The translations under genes and the position numbers were made by a program. Below the pieces are notes generated by a model, which did not search any database, was not told the origin of the DNA, and saw only the letters and a list, made by a program, of their open reading frames with translations. Below are positions 27,472 through 36,387 of a DNA stretch of 64,000 nucleotides, one piece after another; within the stretch, counting starts at the first letter, position 1; every line of letters begins with the position of its first letter. The DNA is from Streptomyces sp. HUAS 15-9 (GTDB lineage Bacteria > Actinomycetota > Actinomycetes > Streptomycetales > Streptomycetaceae), in NCBI RefSeq assembly GCF_025642155.1, contig NZ_CP106798.1:8556001-8620000 (forward strand), given 5' to 3'.

Positions 27472-28134
27472 TCAGTTGGCCGCGGGAACCGGACCGGACT
27501 GCCGCCGGCGGTCCGGGGACATCCCACGGCGCTTCATGGCGTACTGGTCGAGCCACAACGCCCCGAGAACGCCGGCGGAGCCGCCCAGCAGGGCCGCGCC
27601 CGCCAGCCCCCGGGCCTTGTCGCCCTGCACCTCGGCGGCGCTCGGCGAGGTCAGGACCGAGGCGGTGATCCGCGCTCCGGTCGGCACGTGCTGAGCTGTC
27701 TGCATCTGGTCGACATGCCGGGTGTAGACGTCGATGATGCGGCGTACCGCCGTGACGGCGGCGTCGGGGCCGGACGCCTGCGACTGCACCTGCAGGGACG
27801 GGATCAGGTAGCGAGGCGTCGCGCTGGTGCCGCTGTTGCGGGGGACGAGGTGATAGGTGCCGTCGACGCCTGCCGCGCGCAACTCCCGGGCCCCGGCCTG
27901 GGATTCCAGCTGCCGGACGACCGCGTAGGACACCACGGCGAGCGGCGGCTGCAGATTGGTGAGCTGGTTGGGCTGGTTCTGCGTCACCGGCGGCTTGAGC
28001 ACGACCACCGCGGAACCGACGTACTGGGGGGTCGGACGCACCACCTGGTACGCCCCGACGGCCGTCAGCAGCAGCGCGACCACCACGACGTACCAGCGGC
28101 GGAGCAGCGCGTCGGCGACGTTCCCGGGCGACAT
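27472..28134 (-). CDS. Wzz-like chain-length/co-polymerase protein
   Basis: A 220-aa polysaccharide co-polymerase. N-terminal membrane segment (about 12-33, LRRWYVVVVALLLTAVGAYQVV), an extracytoplasmic part starting YVGSAVVVLKPP, and a second membrane segment (about 177-197, GLAGAALLGGSAGVLGALWL) with a basic tail. No Walker motifs or Tyr cluster, so it is not a BY-kinase. It is read from the minus strand between two plus-strand genes and shares a short divergent region with the Wzz-Wzy fusion. AAGGA stands before the ATG. Confidence 0.85.
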   Translation of the reverse strand: MSPGNVADALLRRWYVVVVALLLTAVGAYQVVRPTPQYVGSAVVVLKPPVTQNQPNQLTNLQPPLAVVSYAVVRQLESQAGARELRAAGVDGTYHLVPRNSGTSATPRYLIPSLQVQSQASGPDAAVTAVRRIIDVYTRHVDQMQTAQHVPTGARITASVLTSPSAAEVQGDKARGLAGAALLGGSAGVLGALWLDQYAMKRRGMSPDRRRQSGPVPAAN

Positions 28135-28205
28135 ACGAGTTCCTTCCGTCGCCCCCGATACTGGCAGGATGCGCGGTGGGACGCCACCGAATGGAGGGAT
28201 GGTTC

Positions 28206-30230
28206 ATGAGTCTTGGTGAGATATGGGCCATCCTGCGCAGACGTTGGTATTTCATGGTGCCCTTCACCCTGCTCAGCCTGCTCGGCGGCGGCTATCTGTA
28301 TGTGACCGTCCCCGTCTCCTACCAGTCGCAGAGCTCGGTCGCGCTGCTGGACTCCTCGGCCGTCGCCCGACTGGCCCCCACATTCGGCAACCCCATCTCG
28401 AACGCGGGCGGTTCGCTCATCGTCACTGCCGACGTGCTGATCAGAACCCTCGAATCGAACGACGCCGCCAAGGAGTTGAGCGGCCGGGGTGTCACGGACC
28501 CGTACACCGCCGGCTTCGCGCCGGCCAGCGAGAGCCCGCTGCTCGTCCTAAGCGTCACCGGAACCGACCGCGCGAAGGTGCTCAGGGAGACCAACATCCT
28601 GACCACCTTCGCCGGCGAACAACTCAGCGCCCTGCAGGCCGCCTCCAAGGTCCCGCCCGCGTACTTCGTGCAGACCGCGCCCGTCGTACTGCCGCAGACC
28701 CCGGTGGCCAAGTCGAAGAGCCGCTACCAGGACATCGCCGCCGTCGTCATCCTGGGCGTCGTCAGCGCGTTCTTACTGTCGATCCTGATGGAGGGCGTCG
28801 CGGTGGTCCGCCGCCGGCGACGCGTCGCGAAGAGCGTCGCCTCGAAGCCGAAGCGGGCCCGCGCGCCGGACCGGGCACGACCGGGCTGGCTGAGCCGACG
28901 GGTCGATGCCACCGCGATCCTCACCGTCTATCTGGTGCTGGCCTTCTTCATCCCGTCGAACCTGGCCCTGCCCGCGCTCGGCGGTGTCGGTACCCCGGCC
29001 AACGTCTTCGCCCTGCTGGGGCTGTTGTGGTACCTCGCGACCTGGCTCGGCGGCCGCATCCTGCCCGCGCCGGGCACCAGACTCGTACGGGTCGTGATGT
29101 GCCTGCTCGGGGTGGCCGTCCTGGCGGCCTACATGTCCGACGCGATGCGCGAGAGCTCGCACCAGGAGGTCCTCGGGGCCGACCGCGGGCTCATCGGATT
29201 CCTGGTGTGGGTGTCGCTGGTCGTCCTGACCTCGGCGGGCGTACAGGAACGCGGCCGGCTGGACGTGCTGATGCGCCGAGTGGTGATCATGGCCTCCGTC
29301 GTCGCCGCGATCGGCTTCTACGACTTCTTCGCGGCCACCAACATCGCCGACTCCATCCACATCCCCGGACTCCAGACCAGCGTGGCCCAGGTGAGCGTCA
29401 TGGACCGCGGCGCCTTCACCCGGCCCCGGGCCACCACGGCCCAGCCGCTGGAGTTCGCCGGCATGCTCGCGATCCTCCTGCCCTTCGCGATCCAGCAGGC
29501 CTTCGATCCCGTACGCCGCCACCTCCACGCGGCGCGCCGCTGGGGGCCGGTGGTGCTGATGGCCGGCGCGCTGCCGCTGTCGGTGTCGAGGACGTCCATC
29601 ATCGGCTTGCTGCTGGTGGCCCTGGTGATGGTGCCACGCTGGAAGCCGGCGCGACGCTGGGCCGCCATCGGCGTGATGACGGCCTCCGTCGCCGCCTTCA
29701 AGGTGATCGTTCCCGGACTGATCGGCACGATCACGGGCCTGTTCGCGTCGTTCCTGTCCAACTCCGACAGCAGCACACAGGCTCGTACGGTCAAGTACGG
29801 CGCGATCGTGCCCTATCTGAAGGAACATCCGCTGTTCGGACGCGGCTTCGGCACCTTCACACCGGATCTGTACTTCTTCACGGACAACCAGTACATGCTG
29901 GCCCTGGCCGAGACGGGCCTGCTCGGGCTCGTCGCCCTGCTCGCCCTGTTCATCACCGGAATCCACCACGGCGGCGCCGTCCGGCGGCTGGCCCGCACCG
30001 AGTCCGACCGCGAACTGGGGCAGGCTTTCTTCGCCTCGTCGCTGGTCGCCCTCGTCAGCAGCGCCACCTTCGACTCGCTCAGCTTCCCGATGTTCGCCGG
30101 CATGTTCTTCCTGATGCTGGGGGCGGGCAGCAGCTGTCTGGGCTTCGTCCGGCGTGAGGCAGCCGCCGCGGTACCGGCCCCGCCCAAGGCATCAGAAGCC
30201 GCGGTTCCCCAACTCGTGGAGGCCCGATGA
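28206..30230 (+). CDS. Wzz-Wzy fusion: chain-length domain joined to O-antigen-type polymerase
   Basis: 674 aa. Residues 1-215 are Wzz-like: ILRRRWYFMVPFTLLSLLGGGYLYV, the ectodomain start VSYQSQSSVALLDSS, then a second membrane helix before RRRRR. Residues about 235-640 carry ten or more membrane segments with the polymerase/ligase signature KYGAIVPYLKEHPLFGRGFGTF and a tail VSSATFDSLSFPMFAGMFFL. It would both join repeat units outside the membrane and set chain length. Codon 190 is TTA (28773-28775). GGAGG sits 8 nt before the ATG. The stop overlaps the next GT2 start (ATGA). Confidence 0.85.
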   Translation: MSLGEIWAILRRRWYFMVPFTLLSLLGGGYLYVTVPVSYQSQSSVALLDSSAVARLAPTFGNPISNAGGSLIVTADVLIRTLESNDAAKELSGRGVTDPYTAGFAPASESPLLVLSVTGTDRAKVLRETNILTTFAGEQLSALQAASKVPPAYFVQTAPVVLPQTPVAKSKSRYQDIAAVVILGVVSAFLLSILMEGVAVVRRRRRVAKSVASKPKRARAPDRARPGWLSRRVDATAILTVYLVLAFFIPSNLALPALGGVGTPANVFALLGLLWYLATWLGGRILPAPGTRLVRVVMCLLGVAVLAAYMSDAMRESSHQEVLGADRGLIGFLVWVSLVVLTSAGVQERGRLDVLMRRVVIMASVVAAIGFYDFFAATNIADSIHIPGLQTSVAQVSVMDRGAFTRPRATTAQPLEFAGMLAILLPFAIQQAFDPVRRHLHAARRWGPVVLMAGALPLSVSRTSIIGLLLVALVMVPRWKPARRWAAIGVMTASVAAFKVIVPGLIGTITGLFASFLSNSDSSTQARTVKYGAIVPYLKEHPLFGRGFGTFTPDLYFFTDNQYMLALAETGLLGLVALLALFITGIHHGGAVRRLARTESDRELGQAFFASSLVALVSSATFDSLSFPMFAGMFFLMLGAGSSCLGFVRREAAAAVPAPPKASEAAVPQLVEAR

Positions 30231-31138
30231 GCCCCGTCGCCGTCGTCATCGTCACCTGGAACAGCGCTCCGGTGATCCCCGGATTCCTCGCCGCGCTTCC
30301 GGACGGCATGGCCGGCCTCGACTGGCGGCTGGTCGTCGCCGACAACGACTCCGCCGACGACACCGTCGAGGTGCTCCGGACGCTGGCCCCCGATGCCACC
30401 GTCGTCCAGACCGGCCGTAACGCGGGGTACGCCGCCGGCATCAACGCAGCGCTGGCGGCGGCCGACCAGTGGGACGGCGGATACGAGGCCGTGGTGATCT
30501 GCAACCCCGACATCCGCATGCGGCAGGGCTGCGCCAAACGCCTCGTCGACACGCTCGACGGCGAAGTGGGGATCGCCGTCCCGCTCCTGTACGAAGACGG
30601 TCGGGACGCACCCCTGTTCTCGCTGCGCCGCGAGTCGAGCGTGTCCCGCGCCCTCGGCGAGGCCGTCATCGGCAACCGCCGGGCCGGGCGCTTCCCACGC
30701 CTGAGCGAACTCGTCACCGACCCCGCCGCATATCACCGGCCCACGCGAGCCGACTGGGCGACCGGCGCGCTCATGGTCATCTCGGCGAACTGCCTGGCCG
30801 CCTGCGGTCCGTGGGACGAGTCCTTCTTTCTCTACTCGGAGGAGACCGAGTACTGCCTGCGTGCGCGGGACCGGGGGTACGTCACGCAACTGGAGCCGGC
30901 CGCCGAGGCCGTTCACCTGGGAGGTGACTCCAGGGTTTCGCCCCGGCTGTGGACCCTGCTCACGCTCAACCGCGTACGGCTCTACGGGCGGCGCCACGGG
31001 GCCGTCGCCACCGCCTGCTTCCGTGGTGCCGTGCTGTTGCGCGAGACATCGCGGGCCCTCCTCGGCCGCAAGGCCAGCCGCGAGGCCGCCGCCGCACTGC
31101 TCAGGCCGGGCGCGCTGCGGGCCACGCCGGGGCCGTGA
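30227..31138 (+). CDS. Family 2 glycosyltransferase (rhamnosyltransferase-like)
   Basis: 303 aa. AVVIVTWNSAPVIPGFLAAL, VVADNDSADDTVEV, GRNAGYAAGINAAL, metal motif ICNPDIRM, and the acceptor motif GPWDESFFLYSEETEYCLRA are typical of the WbbL/rhamnosyltransferase-like GT2 group. Cytosolic, no membrane segment. Start overlaps the polymerase stop (ATGA), so polymerase and transferase are co-translated. The stop sits inside a hairpin shared with the convergent GT2 gene. Confidence 0.9.
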   Translation: MSPVAVVIVTWNSAPVIPGFLAALPDGMAGLDWRLVVADNDSADDTVEVLRTLAPDATVVQTGRNAGYAAGINAALAAADQWDGGYEAVVICNPDIRMRQGCAKRLVDTLDGEVGIAVPLLYEDGRDAPLFSLRRESSVSRALGEAVIGNRRAGRFPRLSELVTDPAAYHRPTRADWATGALMVISANCLAACGPWDESFFLYSEETEYCLRARDRGYVTQLEPAAEAVHLGGDSRVSPRLWTLLTLNRVRLYGRRHGAVATACFRGAVLLRETSRALLGRKASREAAAALLRPGALRATPGP

Positions 31139-31161
31139 TGTCTGGCGGGGGCGGCCCCGGC
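31126..31161. terminator. Bidirectional hairpin between the two polysaccharide arms
   Basis: GCCGGGGCCG (31126-31135) pairs perfectly with CGGCCCCGGC (31152-31161). The plus-strand stop is inside the loop, and the minus-strand gene ends just beyond it at 31164. Confidence 0.65.
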
Positions 31162-31163
31162 TC

Positions 31164-31961
31164 TCAGGCGGCGCCGTCCCACGTCGTGTAGAAGCTCTCG
31201 GGGTTCACCAGGTACCGCACGGTGGCGTACGGCACGTGACGCACGCTGTGGTGACGGCTGTACCGGTGGACGAGCTCCCAGTCCTCACGGGGAAGCACGT
31301 CCGGGGTACGCCGCAGACGACTGAAGCGCAGAGCCCCGTTGCGCCGTGCGACGAACGCGTTGGTGTCCAGGAAGGACTCCCGGGCTGCCCGGTGGCGGTC
31401 GAACGGCACGGACAGGATGTCCCGCTCGGTCCCGTCCGGCAGGACGCGGCGCAGCGCCGTGTACACGCCGTCGGGACCTTGGGGAGACTCCAGGACCGCC
31501 AGCGCCCGTTCCAGATGGTCGGGTTCCCACAGGTTGTCGTCGTCCAGGAACGCCACGTACCGCGAGCGGGTGAGGCGGATGCCCACGTTGCGCACGACGC
31601 CGGCCACGCCCGTGTTGCGCGTCAGCGAGACGGCGAACAGCCGTGGATCGTCCGGGAGTTCGGGGAGGCCGGCGCCGTCGTCGACGACGACGACCACCTG
31701 ATCGCGGACGGTCTGGGCCAGGGCCGACCGGACGGCGGCCCGCAGTTCGTCGGGGCGGCGGTGAGTGGCGATGACCGTGGCGACGAGCGCGGCGGGCATG
31801 GCGGCGCCGGCAGCCGCAAGGCGTCGGGTCTCGGCGGTTTCGAGGCGGCGGAGCCGCAGCGCGGAGGGGGCGAGGAGGACCTTGTTGCGGAGTTCGAAGA
31901 GGACGAGCCAGCCGAAGGTGCGCTTGAGGAGCTCCCAGAGGGCGCGGGCGATGCGTCGCAT
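31164..31961 (-). CDS. Family 2 glycosyltransferase
   Basis: 265 aa. An N-terminal basic helix (MRRIARALWELLKRTFGWLV) may sit on the membrane. GT-A core: ATVIATHRRPDELRAAVRS, VVVVDDGAG, RNTGVAGVVRNVGI, metal motif FLDDDNLW, and LPREDWELVHRYSRHH near the acceptor site. GAGGAAGAGGATC precedes the ATG. It is the last gene of the minus arm, 11 bp after the beta-helix lipoprotein. Confidence 0.88.
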   Translation of the reverse strand: MRRIARALWELLKRTFGWLVLFELRNKVLLAPSALRLRRLETAETRRLAAAGAAMPAALVATVIATHRRPDELRAAVRSALAQTVRDQVVVVVDDGAGLPELPDDPRLFAVSLTRNTGVAGVVRNVGIRLTRSRYVAFLDDDNLWEPDHLERALAVLESPQGPDGVYTALRRVLPDGTERDILSVPFDRHRAARESFLDTNAFVARRNGALRFSRLRRTPDVLPREDWELVHRYSRHHSVRHVPYATVRYLVNPESFYTTWDGAA

Positions 31962-31972
31962 GATCCTCTTCC

Positions 31973-32926
31973 TCAGCCGGTCGGCTTGGGCGTGATCGGG
32001 GTGCCGTCGGAGAACCGGTTGCCGCGCCAGACGTTGCCGGAACCGGCGGCGTTCCAGGCGGTGACGGCTCCGTAGTGGCCGGCGTTGCGGTGGTACCGGG
32101 TGGAGAAGACGTTGTTCGTGACCGTGATCCCGGTGGCGCCGTCGCCTCCCCCGTAGAGGGCGTAGGCGCCGCCGGCCAGCAGGTTGCCGTCGACGACGGT
32201 GTTGGAGACGTGTCCGGTGTCGGAGAACAGGCCGATGCTGGCCGAGGCTCCTCGGTCGACGGTGACGGGGTTGAGCAGGGTGTTGTGACGGATGATCAGC
32301 TTGCCCTTGTTGCCGCCGCCGCTGATCACCGCGTCGGTGTGCTGCCACTCGCCGCCGGTGTTCCGGAAGGGCACGAGGTCATGGACGTAGTTGTCGTGGA
32401 GGTAGCCCTGGCCCATGGAGAGGGCGTTGCCGAAGACGGAGATGTCGCTCCAGCCGACCTCGACGGAGCTGGTGCCCATGTTGGACACGGCGTAGTCCAC
32501 GCCGCCGTTGTCGGGCCCGTTGCCGGGGACGGCGGTGATGGTGGTGTGGAGGACCCGCAGTCCGCTGTAGCCGGGGCGCAGGTTGATGCCCCACCAGTTG
32601 GTGGAGGTGATCCTGGTGTCGATGATGGTCACGTCGTTCGCGTAGATGTCGAGCGAGCCGGTGATGTCCCACCCTTTGATGACGGTCCCGTCGGCCTTGA
32701 CGCTCATGTTCCCCGTGGAGTGCGGCGTGAGGGAGACACGGGGGCCGGTGCTGCGGGCATCGGGGAAACCGGCTTCCCGGGGCGCCGCGGTCGTGGCGTG
32801 AGCGGTGCCATGGGTGCCGGTGGGGGCTCCGTGACCCCGGGCGGGAGGGGAGGGGTCGGCACCCCCGGAGCAGGCGGTGGCCAGGGCCAGCGCCAGGACG
32901 GCGAGCAGGCGGTGGAGCCTGGTCAT
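31973..32926 (-). CDS. Secreted right-handed beta-helix lipoprotein
   Basis: 317 aa. A lipoprotein signal peptide (LHRLLAVLALALATACSGG) gives an acylated Cys near residue 19, then a Pro/Gly/Thr-rich linker to about 65. The rest is a parallel beta-helix with Asn/Val-rich coils (IYANDVTIIDTRI, VLHTTITAV, LIIRHNTLLNPV, SNTVVDGNLLAG, ITVTNNVFS). This fold is used by polysaccharide lyases and C5-epimerases; no specific catalytic set can be named. Its ATG overlaps the flippase stop (ATGA), so it is made with the exporter and probably edits or binds the polymer at the cell surface. Confidence 0.82.
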   Translation of the reverse strand: MTRLHRLLAVLALALATACSGGADPSPPARGHGAPTGTHGTAHATTAAPREAGFPDARSTGPRVSLTPHSTGNMSVKADGTVIKGWDITGSLDIYANDVTIIDTRITSTNWWGINLRPGYSGLRVLHTTITAVPGNGPDNGGVDYAVSNMGTSSVEVGWSDISVFGNALSMGQGYLHDNYVHDLVPFRNTGGEWQHTDAVISGGGNKGKLIIRHNTLLNPVTVDRGASASIGLFSDTGHVSNTVVDGNLLAGGAYALYGGGDGATGITVTNNVFSTRYHRNAGHYGAVTAWNAAGSGNVWRGNRFSDGTPITPKPTG

Positions 32927-34410
32927 ACGGTCTCCGGTGTCCGGGAGCCGAGCAGGAAACGGCGGCTGGGCAGTACGCATGCCACGTAGCAGGCCAGGGC
33001 GGCCGTACCGGTGACGAGCAGGGCGAGGGTACCGGCGCCGAGGAGTTGTTTCGCGGTGAGGATGACCAGGGCCATCGCCGTTCCCCCGAACAGGGGCCAG
33101 GCGCACGCCTTGGCGATGTGGCGGAGGCTGATCCCGGCCTGGCCCAGGGCGTAGAGGAAGGCGGGGACGACGAGTCCGGCGGCGACCAGGACGTGGCCCT
33201 GGGAGACGCCGACGATGCCGCCGAGGCGGGCGCCGATGACGAGGACGGGGATGAGGGAGACGACCCAGAGTGCCTGGACGAGGATGAGTGCGCGGCGCTG
33301 TCCGGTGGCGACCAGGCAGTCGTAGGCGAGTTCGCAGCCGATCCGGATCAGGCCGAGGGCCATCAGCCACGGCAGCGCGTCGGCGGCGGGCAGCCACCGG
33401 CTGCCGTAGACGAGGTGGACGACCGGGCCGGCGAGGCCGGCGAGCAGCACGCACAGGGGGACGGTGCCGGTGACCAGCACCCCCAGGGCGCGGCTGAAGC
33501 CCTGGGCGAGGGCCTGTGGGGAGCCGGCGAGGCGGGAGAAGCCGGCGAAGGAGACGCGTCGGGCCGCCTCGGAGATGATGCGTACCGGCCAGCCGGACAT
33601 GTTGAACGCCAGGACGTAGAAACCGAGGGCGACCTGGCCGAGCGAGGAACCGACGACCATGGTGTCCACGTTGACGACGGCGAGCGCGAGGAGGCTCGCG
33701 CCGGCCAGGGGGAGCCCGAACTTCAACAGCGCGCGGGCCTGTTCGGGGTCCCAGCCGAACCGCAGGGTCCCGGGGGCGGCCAGCGCGCAGCCTATGAGGG
33801 CCGCGATGTTGCCCGCGACCGCGCCGCAGGCGAAGCTCATCGCGCCCCAGCCGGCGAAGGCCAGCACCAGGGTCACGGCCGTGCTGAGCACGAAGTTGAG
33901 CGCGTCGATGATCATGCGCTTGCCCTGGGCGAACTCCCGCGTCAGGAAGCCGGCGGGGACTTGTGCCACCCCGTCCAGCACCAGGCACAGGCACATCACG
34001 CGCAGTACGCCGGAGGCGTCGGGTGAGCCGAGCAGCCCGGCCACCGTCGGTGCGGAGAAGAAGATGGCGGCGTACAACAGTCCGCTGGACGCGGTGCCCA
34101 GGGTCAGTACGGTCGGTGCGAAGCGGCGGGGGTCGCCGTCCCAGCGGATGATGGCCAGGCCCACGCCCAGTTCATTGGCCGAGAGCAGCACCAGGAGTAC
34201 GGTCTGGGCGATGCCGTAGACGCCCCACTCGGCCGGTCCGAGGGCGAAGCGTGCCAGCAGGATGCCCGTGGCGAAGTTGCCGAGGCGCATGACAACGGTG
34301 TTGATCAGGCTCCAGCGGGCCGCCGAACGGACCTGCCTGCCAAGGGAGTCGGGAGCGGGGGCGTCGTTCGCCTCAGAGGTCTCGCTGTCCGGTGTGCGAA
34401 CGCTGTCCAT
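32923..34410 (-). CDS. Wzx-type oligosaccharide flippase (MOP superfamily)
   Basis: 495 aa with about 12-14 membrane segments. N-terminal block RSAARWSLINTVVMRLGNFATGILLARFALGPAEWGVYG is classic for Wzx/polysaccharide transport proteins, and the middle DTMVVGSSLGQVALGFYVLA also fits. It turns the lipid-linked repeat unit to the outer face, feeding the Wzz-Wzy polymerase. GAGGAG precedes the ATG. The start overlaps the end of the Wzz gene by 38 bp, and the stop overlaps the lipoprotein start. Confidence 0.9.
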   Translation of the reverse strand: MDSVRTPDSETSEANDAPAPDSLGRQVRSAARWSLINTVVMRLGNFATGILLARFALGPAEWGVYGIAQTVLLVLLSANELGVGLAIIRWDGDPRRFAPTVLTLGTASSGLLYAAIFFSAPTVAGLLGSPDASGVLRVMCLCLVLDGVAQVPAGFLTREFAQGKRMIIDALNFVLSTAVTLVLAFAGWGAMSFACGAVAGNIAALIGCALAAPGTLRFGWDPEQARALLKFGLPLAGASLLALAVVNVDTMVVGSSLGQVALGFYVLAFNMSGWPVRIISEAARRVSFAGFSRLAGSPQALAQGFSRALGVLVTGTVPLCVLLAGLAGPVVHLVYGSRWLPAADALPWLMALGLIRIGCELAYDCLVATGQRRALILVQALWVVSLIPVLVIGARLGGIVGVSQGHVLVAAGLVVPAFLYALGQAGISLRHIAKACAWPLFGGTAMALVILTAKQLLGAGTLALLVTGTAALACYVACVLPSRRFLLGSRTPETV

Positions 34411-35218
34411 GAGTCGACTCCTCGTCGAGCGGCTCGGCGGCAGGCGTCACGGCCACGGCGGGCCGCCCCGCCCTCGCCTCTGCGGCGGTCCCGTTCTCGG
34501 CGGACCGCGACCAACTGGGCGGTGACCGGAGGGACATCGTCTGTTCCGCGACGGGTTCCCCGGCCGCGGACTCGGGGCCGGTGTCCGGCTGTGCGGGTTC
34601 TTCCGGTCGCCCGAATGCGCGTGAGCGGCGGCGCGCCTCCACGTAGAAGACGGCTACCAGGCTGAGCACCAGGCCCAGGACCCCGGCCATGACCATGTAC
34701 TCGAGCCGGGTCTTGGTCTGCGCGACCGGGTTCTGCGGGGGCACGATGGTCGCCATGCGGATCATGGCCTTCGGGGCGACCGACTGCTGGTGCTGGAACT
34801 GCTCCAGCCGGTCCTCGGCATAGGTCGTCAGAATGCGGTCCGAGGCGAGGACGGCGGCCTTGTCGGTGCCGGTGACGGTGAGCCACATGAGCGGGCCCTG
34901 GGCGTTGTCGGCGAGCTTGGCCTCGAACGTACCAGTGGCGCCACGGGACTTGAGCTCCCGGACGGAGACATCGGAGTTGAGGTTGCGTGCCAGGCCGTCG
35001 GCCATGCCGGTGAGCGAGGTCTGGGTGCTGAGGAACGGGTTGCCGTCGTAAGCGACGGTGGCCTTCCGGGAGTTGAGGAGAACCACCGTGCTCTGCGACT
35101 GGTAGGTGACCGGAACCACCAGGGCCACGGCGACCGTCAGGCCGGCCGTCAGCAGCAGTCCGGGCAGCAGGACGTACCAGCGCCTGCGCATGACCCGGAA
35201 GATCTCAGCGAGATCCAT
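34373..35218 (-). CDS. Wzz-like chain-length protein with long cytoplasmic tail
   Basis: 281 aa. Membrane segments at about 15-36 (YVLLPGLLLTAGLTVAVALVV) and about 167-187 (YMVMAGVLGLVLSLVAVFYV), ectodomain starting YQSQSTVVLLNS. The N terminus is strikingly like that of the Wzz-Wzy fusion (RRRWY, V-YQSQS). Residues about 190-281 form a Pro/Ala/Glu/Ser-rich cytoplasmic tail with no kinase motifs. Third co-polymerase-like unit of the locus. The ATG has a G-rich site; the end overlaps the flippase gene by 38 bp. Confidence 0.85.
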   Translation of the reverse strand: MDLAEIFRVMRRRWYVLLPGLLLTAGLTVAVALVVPVTYQSQSTVVLLNSRKATVAYDGNPFLSTQTSLTGMADGLARNLNSDVSVRELKSRGATGTFEAKLADNAQGPLMWLTVTGTDKAAVLASDRILTTYAEDRLEQFQHQQSVAPKAMIRMATIVPPQNPVAQTKTRLEYMVMAGVLGLVLSLVAVFYVEARRRSRAFGRPEEPAQPDTGPESAAGEPVAEQTMSLRSPPSWSRSAENGTAAEARAGRPAVAVTPAAEPLDEESTHGQRSHTGQRDL

Positions 35219-35268
35219 GGTGGCCCCCCTCGCGACCAGACGTTCGACGAGCATATGTTGCAAGCGGA

Positions 35269-36384
35269 TCATACGGGGAAGGTTCGGTCGGTGGGTCGGG
35301 GTCGGGAGCTCGCGGTGCCTCCCTCCAGCAGTACGTCGGCGATGCGTTCGCTCGCGCGTCCGTCCCACAGTTCGGGGCGGCGCGGGGCGGGAGGCTCGTC
35401 CAGGACCCGGTTGACGGTGTTCACGATCCGCGCCGGATCCCGGCCGGCCAGCACATTGGTGCCCTGCTCGACGGTGATGGGCCGCTCGGTGTTGTCCCGC
35501 AGGGTCACACACGGCACGCCCAGCGCGGTGGTCTCCTCCTGTATGCCGCCGGAGTCGGTCAGTACGACGCGGGCGGAGTCCTGCAGGGCGATGAAGTCCA
35601 GGTATCCGGCGGGCGGTACGAGCCGGATGCCTCCGGGGACGCCGATGTCGGCCAGCCGTCCGGCCGCGCGCGGGTGCACGGGCAGCAGGAGCGGGCAGCG
35701 GCCGGCGATCTCACCGAGAGCCTTCAGGAGCGAGGCGAGGACCTCGGGATCGTCCACGTTGGCCGGGCGATGCAGGGTGACCAGGCCGTACCCGCCTCTG
35801 TTCAGGCCGTACCGGCTGAGGACGTCCGAGGCCCTGGCCCGTTCCAGATTCGCCAGCAGCGTGTCGATCATGACGTTGCCGACGAGGTGGATCTGATCGT
35901 CCCGGTACCCTTCGGCGCGCAGGTTCTCGGTTGCGTCGGGGGAGGGGGCCAGCAGGTAGTCGCTGACGCGGTCGGTGGCGACTCGGTTCACCTCCTCCGG
36001 CATGCTCCAGTCGCGGCTGCGCAGACCGGCCTCGACATGGGCCAGCAGCGGGCCGGCCTTGGCGGTGACCAGGGCGCAGGCCAGGGTGGAGTTGATGTCC
36101 CCGACCACGACGACGATGTCCGGTGACACCTCGTCGAGGAGTGGCTCGAACGCGGTCATCACGCGTCCGGTCTGCTCGGCGTGGGTGCCGGAGCCGACCC
36201 CGAGGAAGCGGTCGGGCGGACGGATGCCGAGGTCGGCGAAGAACACGTCGTTCATGGCCGGGTCGTAGTGCTGACCGGTGTGGACGAGGACCACCTCGGC
36301 GCCCCGGCGCTCCAGGGCGTCCATGACAGGTTTGATCTTCATGTAGTTGGGTCGCGCCCCGGCGACGCAGATGATCCGCGGCAT
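35269..36384 (-). CDS. wecB: UDP-GlcNAc 2-epimerase (non-hydrolysing), WecB/WbpI type
   Basis: 371 aa, the family's usual length. GARPNYMKIKPVMDAL, VHTGQHYDPAMND, VGDINSTLACAL, HVEAGLRS, EEVNRVATDRVSD, TLHRPANVDD, LPVHPRA and the UDP-binding DSGGIQEETTALGVPCVTLR are all present. It interconverts UDP-GlcNAc and UDP-ManNAc, or in Wbp-type routes the diacetamido-uronic acid at C2. Cytosolic. It starts 3 bp after the dehydrogenase gene and is followed 50 bp later by Wzz. Confidence 0.93.
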   Translation of the reverse strand: MPRIICVAGARPNYMKIKPVMDALERRGAEVVLVHTGQHYDPAMNDVFFADLGIRPPDRFLGVGSGTHAEQTGRVMTAFEPLLDEVSPDIVVVVGDINSTLACALVTAKAGPLLAHVEAGLRSRDWSMPEEVNRVATDRVSDYLLAPSPDATENLRAEGYRDDQIHLVGNVMIDTLLANLERARASDVLSRYGLNRGGYGLVTLHRPANVDDPEVLASLLKALGEIAGRCPLLLPVHPRAAGRLADIGVPGGIRLVPPAGYLDFIALQDSARVVLTDSGGIQEETTALGVPCVTLRDNTERPITVEQGTNVLAGRDPARIVNTVNRVLDEPPAPRRPELWDGRASERIADVLLEGGTASSRPRPTDRTFPV

Positions 36385-36387
36385 GGT

